From: DATJPD01 sp036394195
GTDB lineage: Bacteria > Pseudomonadota > Alphaproteobacteria > CACIAM-22H2
DNA: 64,000 bases
NCBI GenBank assembly: GCA_036394195.1
Contig: DASWFO010000060.1
Location: forward strand, 32,355-96,354
Reading direction: 5' to 3'
Part shown: piece after piece, positions 33,401 to 40,829 of the stretch
Layout: every line of letters begins with the position of its first letter
How positions within the stretch are numbered: the first letter of the stretch is position 1
The notes under the pieces: generated by a model
Database searches by the model: none
What the model was told of the DNA's origin: nothing
The model's input: only the letters and a program-made list of their open reading frames with translations
Position numbers and translations under genes: made by a program

Positions 33401-34246
33401 CGCGTGCATGGGGTCGATCTTGGAGCGCACCGCGGGCGCAAACCGCTCCCGCCGAGCTTCCATGCCGGTGACCAGCGTCTGGAGGCCGGCCTTCACCCGC
33501 TCGAGGCGCGAGGTGGTGCGGACCGCGGGCGTGGCCAGCATCAGCGTGATGCCTTCGAGACCGGCGGCCGACCATGCGATCAGCCGGGACCGGTCGGTCG
33601 CGGCGCCGGCCTCGGCACGCGGCTCGCCACCACCGGCGAGGAGCGCCTCGTCCGCGACCTCGCGCACGCGCGCGGCCAGCACCGGAAGCCGGGCCATGAC
33701 GGTCTCGAACGCGTCGTCGGCGTCGATACGCTGACGGACGAAATCGTCGAGCGCCTTCAGGTTGCCGGCCAGCGCATTCAACTGCGAGCGCACGTCGCCG
33801 AGCTGAGCGGGGTCGATGGCGGTCCGGTCGATGCGGTCGATCGCCCGGCCGAGGGCGCCGAGGCGATCGTCCAGGAGGTCCACCGTCGCCTGGCGCCGGG
33901 TCTGCGTGCCGGCGGCGGCCATTTCCGGCGCCATGGCGACGAGGGACTGGCTCAGCTCCGCGAGCTGGGAGGCCGCGACGAGGTTCGGCAGATTGGTGGC
34001 GGCGATCTGGTTGAAGCTGGCGCCAAAGCGCGCGACCGCGAAAATAGCGACCCCGCTCTGGGTGAGCGCCAGCAAGCCGATCAGGACCAGCCCAAGCAGA
34101 ACCGTCAGCGCCACGCCGTTGCGCCGGCGCGCCCAGGCTAGGGTGGGCTTTTTGGTCCCACGAGCCATACGGGAGCGGTCAACGGGCACTACCCGGTCAA
34201 TGAGGGGACCGGAGTTGGGCGAGGACGGCGTCCGGGGTGAATTCAT
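30446..34246 (-). CDS. TorS-like hybrid histidine kinase with GAF, two receivers and HPt
   Basis: 1266 residues from ATG 34246. This start overlaps the upstream receptor gene by 50 bases; ATG 34168 (MARGTKKP) avoids the overlap. Helix 1 is at ~43-72, a helical periplasmic sensor at ~75-350, helix 2 at ~352-375, then HAMP, GAF (~455-600), HisKA with MSHEIRTPMNG (His630) and HATPase (NLLGNAIKF, GGTGLGLSICRRL). Receiver 1 (~861-980) lacks the phosphoacceptor. Receiver 2 (~1012-1133) is intact (Asp1062 in LTDVHMPEMDG, RKPLS). HPt (~1155-1260) has DAAHSALGA (His1210). It likely senses through the receptor encoded just upstream. Confidence 0.92.
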   Translation of the reverse strand: MNSPRTPSSPNSGPLIDRVVPVDRSRMARGTKKPTLAWARRRNGVALTVLLGLVLIGLLALTQSGVAIFAVARFGASFNQIAATNLPNLVAASQLAELSQSLVAMAPEMAAAGTQTRRQATVDLLDDRLGALGRAIDRIDRTAIDPAQLGDVRSQLNALAGNLKALDDFVRQRIDADDAFETVMARLPVLAARVREVADEALLAGGGEPRAEAGAATDRSRLIAWSAAGLEGITLMLATPAVRTTSRLERVKAGLQTLVTGMEARRERFAPAVRSKIDPMHADIVQFGLGDRNIFDSRRSQIEAGTATETSLRLIQQSGDRFLASVSAILRATQQEIGGRSEAFNRTVSYFNLLIVATTLLCIGAGAMIFGYVRRAVITRLKDVQGYMRAQVEGRPAEMSTEGADEIGEIANATQVFVTRIANREAVLRDRTRELSVALAQQTATGEIMRATIASPADSRPVYEAILRSAVTLCEATGGAMFLFDGERLHLLATHNYSAAARAAFDRAFPLVPHRGSLIARAVLDRAVVNVADVLAEPGHTLSDVSEALGIRAVLAVPMRRESGPVGVICVNRAVPGRFPDAQVETLKAFADQAVIALDHGRLFEELRIAKEKAEAATQAKSTFLATMSHEIRTPMNGVLGMIELLQETSLNAEQRELATVVRDSASTLLKIIDDILDFSKIEAGRLEIERVPMSPLAIVEGVADTLAPHAHRKKLQLTTFVDDSVPPTVEGDPVRLRQILFNLLGNAIKFTERGEVTVRVSVNSATPGGLMLRAQVRDTGIGLSPDARARLFQPFVQADGSTTRRFGGTGLGLSICRRLVESMGGQIDVDSTPGQGSMFWFTTAVAPSSAPAPAEPDLAGLCVLVIEDNPTVEAMLKSCLSMAGAQVEISHTADAAVTLLRRFAAASIVVDALVVGLGIDGFAVRRAVDAAGIAPPPSLLLAAYDEPGQRARARAAGFAGYFAMPVRRATLLRAIAAACGRSGALDEVGSGAAATARAAAPDRAAALAAGELILVAEDNPTNQLVIMRQLTQLGYAADLADNGRQALERFRAGPYGLVLTDVHMPEMDGLELTTAIREQERAEGRRRVPILALTADVLVSEAERYLAAGIDDRIRKPLSLAELQDALARWLPKAARPAVAVPETPSPEETAAASAEVLNLERMRRNFGAIDGTAITLLQRYIESTARLLADIDRGLAARSRADVRDAAHSALGASRSAGAEEVAAILGDLEMAMESEAWEDAAVLQSRLAPAFARVEEAVKRLGT

Positions 34247-35318
34247 AACGCTTCACCGCGGGGTTCCGCGTCTTGCTGAACCGCGTGAAGTCGACCTGGC
34301 TCCAGTCCACGCTGCCGATCTTGGGAAAGCGGCGCGCCACCGGCAGGTCGATGGCGCCCATCGGCGTCTGCAGGCGCACGTCCTCTTCGGCGAAGTCGCG
34401 GCCGTCGTGATGGTCGCGCAGCACGACCATGGCCCACGCGCCGAGCAGGAAGTGGCCGCCATGCGTGACCACCATCTCGCCGTTAAGCACTTTGTCGACC
34501 GCGTCCTGGCTCCAATTGAGTCCGCCGACCAGCACGTCGCGCCCGGGCGTGTAGCCGTTCTCGTGCAGCGCCACGAGCGAACCGAGCGCCATCGGATCGT
34601 TGGCCGCCCACAGCGCATCGATGCGCGGACCTTTGGCGGCGAAGTCGCGGACCGACGCTTCCGCGGTCTTGGCCGTCCAATCGAGATAGCGCACGTCGAC
34701 GAGATCGACCTGTCCCGCGCCGAGGAGTTTCGTCATCACCTCGATGCTGCGCTTCAGGCCGCGCACGCGATCGAGCCCGGCCGGCGTGACCGCGTCGCCG
34801 GTGACGGCGAGGACTTTCAGCGGACGATTCGTCTTGAGCCGCGCCGCCTCGGTGAGGATCGCCGAGCCGATCCCGTAGCCGGCTCCCTCGTGATCGGGGA
34901 CGATGCTGCCGAGCCAGCTTTTGTATTTCGTGCGCGGCTCGCCGTATTCCGGCCAGTTCTGCATCGTGAGGTCGTTGTTCAGCAGGATCAGCTTCAGCTG
35001 GGCGGCATCGGCGAGCTTCACGATCTCGGCACCGGCGTCCACGTCGTTGGTGGCGATCAGGTAGTCCACGCGCGGGCTCTCGCTGATGAACTGCCGTGCG
35101 AACTCGATCGCCTTCTCGCGCGAGCGCCCGGTGCGGCGGATGTCGAGATCGATGTCGAGTTCCGCCGCCGCGGCCTTCATCGTCGCATCGACGAGATCCC
35201 AGAATTCGGGTGGCCCGGTCGGGTCGATGAAGCCGATTCGGACGTCGCCGCTCCACGCCGCGGGCGCGGTCCCCAACAGAACGGCGGCCGTCAGCAACGC
35301 TCGCAAGCAATTGGTCAT
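34197..35318 (-). CDS. Periplasmic sugar-type binding protein (TorT/LuxP-like context)
   Basis: 373 residues from ATG 35318, with GGGGAGC upstream and a signal peptide ending near AWSG-D. The fold is Peripla_BP_4: VRIGFIDPTGPPEFWDLVDA, DYLIATNDVDAGAEIV, LKVLAVTGDAVTPAGLDRV, DALWAANDPMALGSL and DVLVGGLNWSQDAV. No ABC permease or ATPase is near. It heads the operon with the hybrid kinase directly behind, the arrangement of TorT with TorS and LuxP with LuxQ. I infer a ligand-sensing subunit; the ligand is unknown. Confidence 0.85.
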   Translation of the reverse strand: MTNCLRALLTAAVLLGTAPAAWSGDVRIGFIDPTGPPEFWDLVDATMKAAAAELDIDLDIRRTGRSREKAIEFARQFISESPRVDYLIATNDVDAGAEIVKLADAAQLKLILLNNDLTMQNWPEYGEPRTKYKSWLGSIVPDHEGAGYGIGSAILTEAARLKTNRPLKVLAVTGDAVTPAGLDRVRGLKRSIEVMTKLLGAGQVDLVDVRYLDWTAKTAEASVRDFAAKGPRIDALWAANDPMALGSLVALHENGYTPGRDVLVGGLNWSQDAVDKVLNGEMVVTHGGHFLLGAWAMVVLRDHHDGRDFAEEDVRLQTPMGAIDLPVARRFPKIGSVDWSQVDFTRFSKTRNPAVKRYEFTPDAVLAQLRSPH

Positions 35319-35460
35319 CGGTGCTCCCCTCCCCCGGCGAAACGCCCGAGCTGCTGCCATGATGCGTTCAAACCGGCGGCGTTTCCATTACAATTTGAGG
35401 CTGTGACCCGGCGGAGGCAGCGGCCGCGACCGTTGCCCCGTGTCGGGCGCCGATACCGCT

Positions 35461-35898
<438 letters not shown>

Positions 35899-36002
35899 GG
35901 GATCTGTCTCCGGCTGGGAAAGCCTGCCGGTATCCTGCCGCAACCGGCGGGGCGGCGCCACCCCCTGTTATGCTAGAGCGGACGCAGCTATGTTGCCGCG
36001 GT

Positions 36003-36977
36003 ATGACAGCGGAACGGATTCGGACGGCGGTCATCGGGCTCGGCCATTTCGGCCGATTTCACGCCGAAAAATACGCGCGGCTCCCGCACTCCCAGCTGAT
36101 CGGCGTCGCCGACGCCGACGCCGGGCGGGCGCGGGACGTCGCGAAGTCGCTACGCGCCACGCCGTTCGCCGACTATCGCGAGCTGTTCGGCAAGGTCGAC
36201 GCGGTCAGTGTCGTGGTGCCGACGCAGATGCACCATGAGGTGGCGCTAGCCTGCCTGAACGCGGGCGTCCACGTGCTGGTCGAAAAGCCGATCACCGAGA
36301 CGCTGGCGCAGGCTGACGATCTGATCCGCGCCGCCGCCGAGAACAAGCGCATCCTGCAGGTCGGCCATCTGCAGCGCTTCCTGCTGCAGCGCCTGGGCGC
36401 CGACACCGCAATCAGGAACCCGCTCTACATCGAATCGGTGCGCATCGCGCCCTACAAGCCCCGCGGCACCGACGTCGGCGTGACGCTCGACCTGATGATC
36501 CACGATATCGACCTGGTCCTGGCGCTGGTGCGCTCCCCGGTCGCGGCGGTCGACGCGGTCGGGGCGCCCGTCGTGTCGCCGACCGAGGACATCGCCAACA
36601 CCCGCCTGCGCTTCGAGAACGGCTGCGTCGCCAACATCACCGCGAGCCGGGTCAGTCTCAAGACCGAGCGCAAGATGCGCATCTTCCAGCGCGACGCCTA
36701 TGTCTCGATTGACCTGCACAACCGCAAATACACGATGCTGAAGAAGGGTAGCGGCAAGGCCTGGTTCCCCGGCCTGCCGGCGATCGACCGCGAGGAGAAG
36801 AGTTTCGCCGAAGGCGACGACCTCGAGGCCGAGATTGCGTCGTTCCTGGATGCGGTCGCGAGCGGCTCGCCGCCGCTGGTCACCGGCGAGGACGGGCGCC
36901 GAGCGCTGGAGACCGCAATGCGGATCACCGCCGCGTTGACCGAGAGCCTCGAGCGCGTGTCAGCCCGTAACACATAA
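36003..36977 (+). CDS. Gfo/Idh/MocA-family NAD-dependent oxidoreductase (GnnA-like candidate)
   Basis: 324 residues from ATG 36003 (MTAERIRTAVIGLGHFG). A Rossmann fold with GLGHFGRFHAEKYARLP binds NAD(P), and VHVLVEKPITETLAQA holds the catalytic EKP lysine. The C-terminal domain includes LDLMIHDIDLVLALV. The family oxidises sugar hydroxyls. Location near lpxB-lpxI-lpxA recalls GnnA, which oxidises UDP-GlcNAc at C3 for amide-linked lipid A and is encoded beside lpx genes in some bacteria. The partner aminotransferase GnnB is not in the window, so this reading is tentative. Divergent from gloA. Confidence 0.8.
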   Translation: MTAERIRTAVIGLGHFGRFHAEKYARLPHSQLIGVADADAGRARDVAKSLRATPFADYRELFGKVDAVSVVVPTQMHHEVALACLNAGVHVLVEKPITETLAQADDLIRAAAENKRILQVGHLQRFLLQRLGADTAIRNPLYIESVRIAPYKPRGTDVGVTLDLMIHDIDLVLALVRSPVAAVDAVGAPVVSPTEDIANTRLRFENGCVANITASRVSLKTERKMRIFQRDAYVSIDLHNRKYTMLKKGSGKAWFPGLPAIDREEKSFAEGDDLEAEIASFLDAVASGSPPLVTGEDGRRALETAMRITAALTESLERVSARNT

Positions 36978-37192
36978 CGTCTTGCGTTATAGCGTCGGCG
37001 TTACGGGAGCTTCGTATTCTGAACAACGCGAAGCGTCTTGCGGACTTGGCAGTCCCGCCGAACAATCACCTGGAAGCGCTTCGCGGTGATCGCAAAGGTC
37101 AGCACAGCATTCGGATCAACGATCAGTGGCGAATCTGCTTTCGCTGGTCCGAAGGAAGTCCAACCGATGTCGAAATCGTCGACTACCACTAA
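36971..37192 (+). pseudogene. higB: 5'-truncated HigB/RelE-type toxin
   Basis: The frame from about 37000 reads ELRILNNAKRLADLAVPPNN, then HLEALRGDRKGQHSIRINDQ and WRICFRW, and ends in VEIVDYH and TAA (37190-37192). This is the C-terminal two thirds of a HigB mRNA interferase with the conserved RINDQWRICFRW core. The first ~25-30 residues of the family are absent: a TAA at 36968 closes the frame upstream and no ATG, GTG or TTG lies between. The catalytic C-terminus is kept but the protein has no start, so it is presumably inactive. Confidence 0.75.
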
Positions 37193-37475
37193 ACGGATCC
37201 CGAACCGGTCTCCAGGCGAGATCCTCGCGACCGAGTTCCTCACACCCATGGGCTTGAGCCAGAACGCACTGGCGCGGGCCATCCGCGTCCCGCCCCGGCG
37301 GATTAACGAGATCGTGCTGGGACGCCGGGTCACGGCGGATACCGATCTCGGTCTGGCGCGCTTTTTCGGGCTATTCGAGGGGTTCTGGATGGGACTTCAG
37401 GCCCATTACGAGCTCATGGTGCGCCGCCGCGAGATCGCGCCAGAGCTCGCGGCGATCCGGCCCCGAGCCGCGTGA
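37167..37475 (+). CDS. higA: HigA-family antitoxin / XRE regulator
   Basis: 102 residues from ATG 37167 (MSKSSTTTKRIPNRSPGEIL), overlapping the end of the toxin remnant by 26 bases as in active higBA loci. The VapI/HigA helix-turn-helix is intact: GEILATEFLTPMGLSQNALA, RAIRVPPRRINEIVLGRR, then TADTDLGLARFFGL. HigA binds HigB and represses its own promoter. With the toxin truncated it is an orphan antitoxin that might still buffer HigB homologues elsewhere in the genome. Confidence 0.9.
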   Translation: MSKSSTTTKRIPNRSPGEILATEFLTPMGLSQNALARAIRVPPRRINEIVLGRRVTADTDLGLARFFGLFEGFWMGLQAHYELMVRRREIAPELAAIRPRAA

Positions 37476-37500
37476 ATTTGCGCTGACCTAGACTAGCGGT

Positions 37501-38697
37501 TCAGGTTTTGGCGCGCCGAGCGTGGATCCTGTCCAGCACGAAGGCCGCCGCGCGGTCGCTGGGCTTGACGCCGTCAGCCTGCATCTGATCGAGCCCGAGG
37601 CGGCGCCGGATCTCCGCGAGGTCCTGCCCTTGCGCGGCACCGCCGCCGCGGTGAATCAACCCGTCGAGCGCGTCCGCCAACCGCTCGGGCGTGCACTCGG
37701 CCTGCAGGAGCTCCGGCACCGCCGCCCGGCCAAGAATCAGGTTTGGCATGGCGACATGCGGCACTTCGATCATCCGCCGGGCCAGGAACTCAGTCAGCCG
37801 GCCGACCCGGTAGGCCACCACCATCGGCACACCGGCGACGGCGAGCTCCATGGTGGCCGTGCCCGAGACAGTGAGCGCCGCCGCGGCGGCGGCGAAGGCG
37901 CCGCGCTTGTCATCCGTCGACGCGACGACGGTGCGCGGCACCCGCCAGCCGGCGGCAGCGGTCCGGATCAGCTGGTCGGTGCCGGCGACGGTCGGCAGAA
38001 CGACGTGGAGATTGGACGTGCGCGCGGCCAGGCGGTCGATCGCCGCGGCGAAGACGGGAAGCATGCGCTGGGCCAGCCCGATGCGGCTGCCCGGCAGGGC
38101 CAGCACTACGGTCGCCTCGGGCGGGATCGCGTGGCGGGCGCGGAATTCGATCCCCGACGACGGCAGCAGCGCATCCTCGATCACCGGATGGCCGACATAG
38201 GTGCACGCCACGCCGAGCTTCTTGAAGAACTCCGGCTCGAAGGGCAGCAGGGCCAGGAGGTGGTCGACGCGGCGCGCCAGCCGGCGCGCGCGGCCGGGTC
38301 GCCACGCCCACAGCTGCGGCGCCACGTAATGAATGAGCGGAATGCCGGATTCGCGGACGCGGTCGGCCACGCGCAGGCCGAAGCTCGGCGCGTCGATGGT
38401 CACCACCGCGGCCGGCGCCGCGTCCCAGATCGCATCGGCGGTCTCGCGGATGCGCTGGAGCAGCACGGGCAGCCGCGGCACGACCTCGGTGAAACCCATG
38501 ACCGCGATGTCGGTGAGCGGAAACAGACTGGTCAGGCCTTCGGCCGCCATGCGCTCCCCGCCGACGCCCAGGAACTGGAACCGGCCGCCGCCGGCGCGCT
38601 TCAGCGCCGCGATCAGCTTCGCCCCCAGGGCATCGCCCGACGGCTCGCCGGCAATGAGAAAAATGGCGTCGCCGTGACGCCAGCTGTCGTCGCTCAT
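37501..38697 (-). CDS. lpxB: Lipid-A-disaccharide synthase
   Basis: 398 residues, normal for LpxB, a GT19 glycosyltransferase that joins lipid X and UDP-diacylglucosamine at the inner membrane. The N-terminus has FLIAGEPSGDALGAKLI, followed by FLGVGGERMAAEG, IHYVAPQLWAWRPGRARRLA and HPVIED. The C-terminal nucleotide-binding half has VSGTATMELAVAGVPMVVAYR. Its ATG overlaps the lpxI stop by four bases. It is the promoter-distal end of the long lpx/bam operon and in many relatives faces gltA. Confidence 0.96.
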   Translation of the reverse strand: MSDDSWRHGDAIFLIAGEPSGDALGAKLIAALKRAGGGRFQFLGVGGERMAAEGLTSLFPLTDIAVMGFTEVVPRLPVLLQRIRETADAIWDAAPAAVVTIDAPSFGLRVADRVRESGIPLIHYVAPQLWAWRPGRARRLARRVDHLLALLPFEPEFFKKLGVACTYVGHPVIEDALLPSSGIEFRARHAIPPEATVVLALPGSRIGLAQRMLPVFAAAIDRLAARTSNLHVVLPTVAGTDQLIRTAAAGWRVPRTVVASTDDKRGAFAAAAAALTVSGTATMELAVAGVPMVVAYRVGRLTEFLARRMIEVPHVAMPNLILGRAAVPELLQAECTPERLADALDGLIHRGGGAAQGQDLAEIRRRLGLDQMQADGVKPSDRAAAFVLDRIHARRAKT

Positions 38698-39524
38698 CCC
38701 GCTACCTCACGCGGCATGGCGACGCCAACGACGAACAGCCCCGCCTCGTCGGCGGCGCGCACCACGTCGTGGCGATCGATGACGAGCGAGCCGCCGGCCT
38801 CGAGGGCGATGCCGCCCAGCCCGACCGCCTGCGCCTGGCGCACGGTATCGACGCCGACGCTGGGCAAATCCACACGCCGCTCCTGACCCGGTTTGGCAAT
38901 CTTCACCAGCACGCCCCCTCGCGTCGCAGGATCGCGCACGTACCCGCCCAAAAGTGCCGCCGTTCCGCCGGCGGTTTCAAGCCCGAGGACGCGGCGGTTC
39001 GCCACGATCACCGCCTGACCCCGGTCGCGGCGGCCGAGATCGGTCGCCGCGGCGATGCCGACCGCGATATCCGCCTGCTGGCGGGCGTCGGGGTGGTGGC
39101 GCCCAAGCGCGCCCGAGGGCATCAGCAGGTCCGGGGCCACCGCCTCGGCGCCGAGCACGCGAAACCCGTCGGCTTCGATCTCGCGCACGACCAGTGACAG
39201 CACGTGGTCATCGCCGCGCCAATTGCGAAACATCTTCAGGAGCAGGCGGACCGCGCGCCAGTCGGGGCGCAGCTTCAGCCAGGCGTGCGGCCGCCGCACC
39301 GGGCCGGCCAGCACCACGTCGCGCACCCCTTCGTCGTGCAGGCGCCGCAGCACCGATCCGACCTTTTCAAGCGGCAGCCACGCATGCGTCGCCCCCTCGA
39401 CGGTCGCCGGATCGGTGAAGCCCTGGAACGCGACGACGAAATGGGGCCGTCCCCGGTCGCGGCAGGCGGCGATGACTCGGGCCGGGAGCCGGCCGCCGCC
39501 GGCCAGCACGCCGAGCTTATCCAC
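38694..39524 (-). CDS. lpxI: UDP-2,3-diacylglucosamine pyrophosphatase, LpxI type
   Basis: 276 residues. LpxI replaces LpxH in Alphaproteobacteria and releases lipid X from UDP-diacylglucosamine. Characteristic segments are LGVLAGGGRLPARVI at the start, VRDVVLAGPVRRP, RGDDHVLSLVV and the C-terminal DLPSVGVDTVRQA (catalytic aspartate region) with GLGGIALEAGGSLV. It sits between lpxA (five bases) and lpxB (four-base overlap). Confidence 0.95.
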   Translation of the reverse strand: MDKLGVLAGGGRLPARVIAACRDRGRPHFVVAFQGFTDPATVEGATHAWLPLEKVGSVLRRLHDEGVRDVVLAGPVRRPHAWLKLRPDWRAVRLLLKMFRNWRGDDHVLSLVVREIEADGFRVLGAEAVAPDLLMPSGALGRHHPDARQQADIAVGIAAATDLGRRDRGQAVIVANRRVLGLETAGGTAALLGGYVRDPATRGGVLVKIAKPGQERRVDLPSVGVDTVRQAQAVGLGGIALEAGGSLVIDRHDVVRAADEAGLFVVGVAMPREVAG

Positions 39525-39529
39525 CGAGC

Positions 39530-40333
39530 CTAATCTCCTTGGTTGGGCTTGGGCTGGCAGATCGCGCGGGCGGAATCCTTGCGGATGAACTCCACCAGGT
39601 CCATCACCGGGCTGGCTTTGCCGTACAGAGTCGCCACGTCGTCCAGCCGCTCCGCCATCGTGCCCTCCTGCGCGAAGAGCAGCCGGTAGGCCGTGCGCAG
39701 GTTGTGGATGTCCTCGCGCGAGAAGCCGCGGCGCTTCAGCCCGATGATGTTGAGGCCGGAGAGCCGCGCGCGGTCGCCCATGACCGAGCCGTAGGGGATG
39801 ACGTCATTTTCGACGCCGGACATGCCGCCGATCATCGCGTATCGCCCGATGCGCACGTACTGGTGGATGGCGCACAGCCCGCCGAGCACGGCGTAGTCGC
39901 CGACATGGACGTGACCGCCGAGGGTGGCATTGTTGGCCATCACCACATGATCGCCGACCCGGCAGTCGTGCGCCACGTGAGTGGCGACCATGAACAGGCC
40001 GTTGCTGCCGACCTGCGTCAGCGAGCCGCCGCCCGCCGTGCCGGGATTCATCGTGACGTGCTCGCGGATCACGTTGTTGGATCCGATCATCAGCTTGGTC
40101 GGCTCGCCTTTGTATTTCAAATCCTGCGGCGGGTGCCCAAGCGAGGCGAACGGATAGACCTTGCTCTTCTCGCCGATGGTCGTGTGGCCGGCCACCACCA
40201 CGTGGGCCACCAGCTCGACGTCGTCGCCCAGCACCACGTTGGCACCGACCACGCAATAGGGGCCGATGCGCACGCGTTCACCGAGACTGGCGCCTTTCTC
40301 GACGAGCGCCGTGGTGTGGACGTCCACCATCAT
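39530..40333 (-). CDS. lpxA: UDP-N-acetylglucosamine acyltransferase
   Basis: 267 residues from ATG 40333 (MMVDVHTTALVEKGA), close to the 262 of E. coli. Starts at 40351 (overlapping the fabZ stop as TAATG) and 40330 are alternatives. The left-handed beta-helix hexapeptides are plain (VRIGPYCVVGANVVLG), with THVAHDCRVGDHVV holding the catalytic histidine and GLKRRGFSREDI in the C-terminal helical part. It adds the first 3-hydroxyacyl chain in lipid A synthesis. The start region contains a 21-base tandem duplication. Confidence 0.95.
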   Translation of the reverse strand: MMVDVHTTALVEKGASLGERVRIGPYCVVGANVVLGDDVELVAHVVVAGHTTIGEKSKVYPFASLGHPPQDLKYKGEPTKLMIGSNNVIREHVTMNPGTAGGGSLTQVGSNGLFMVATHVAHDCRVGDHVVMANNATLGGHVHVGDYAVLGGLCAIHQYVRIGRYAMIGGMSGVENDVIPYGSVMGDRARLSGLNIIGLKRRGFSREDIHNLRTAYRLLFAQEGTMAERLDDVATLYGKASPVMDLVEFIRKDSARAICQPKPNQGD

Positions 40334-40369
40334 TCGTCTAGGATCATCCATTATTCGTCCAGGATCATC
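40328..40369 (-). repeat. 21-base tandem duplication at the fabZ-lpxA junction
   Basis: On the - strand GATGATCCTGGACGAATAATG (40369-40349) is followed directly by a second copy (40348-40328) that differs at two bases. The first copy holds the last fabZ codons and the TAATG stop/start overlap; the second holds the ATGATG used by lpxA. A single ancestral copy ending in GAATGATG would have given an ATGA overlap, so the duplication appears to have separated the two genes by a few codons. Confidence 0.75.
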
Positions 40370-40827
40370 GCCGAATAGGTGGCTTCGGCGACCAGCGTAT
40401 CGCCGACCTTGGCCTCGCCATTGAACTTCCACACGTTGCCGCGGCTGCGGTCCTTCACGACGTGAATCAGGAGCTGGTCGCCCGGCACGACCGGGCGACG
40501 GAAGCGCGCGTTCTCGATGGTCATGAAATAGACGAGCTTGCCTTCGGCCTCCTGGCCCAGCGAGTGAACGACGAGAGCACCCGCGGTCTGCGCCATCGCC
40601 TCGATGATGAGCACGCCGGGCATGACCGGCCGCTGAGGGAAGTGACCCTGGAAGTGCGGCTCGTTGATCGAGACGTTCTTGATGCCGGTGGCGCTGACCG
40701 AGGGAACCACGTCGACGATCCGGTCGATCATCAGGAACGGATAGCGGTGCGGGATCAGCCGCATGATGCGGCCGATATCGATGATCGACGGGTCAGCGGC
40801 CTTCGAGTCGACAGCCTTCGTATCCAT
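40351..40827 (-). CDS. fabZ: 3-hydroxyacyl-ACP dehydratase
   Basis: 158 residues from ATG 40827 (MDTKAVDSKAADPSI); a longer frame upstream lies inside lpxD and is rejected. Hot-dog fold dehydratase of fatty acid synthesis with LIPHRYPFLMIDRI, the catalytic GHFPQRPVMPG (histidine) and LIIEAMAQTAGAL (glutamate). FabZ draws 3-hydroxyacyl-ACP toward fatty acids, while LpxA and LpxD use it for lipid A, hence the shared operon. The start is two bases after the lpxD stop. Confidence 0.96.
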   Translation of the reverse strand: MDTKAVDSKAADPSIIDIGRIMRLIPHRYPFLMIDRIVDVVPSVSATGIKNVSINEPHFQGHFPQRPVMPGVLIIEAMAQTAGALVVHSLGQEAEGKLVYFMTIENARFRRPVVPGDQLLIHVVKDRSRGNVWKFNGEAKVGDTLVAEATYSAMILDE

Positions 40828-40829
40828 GC

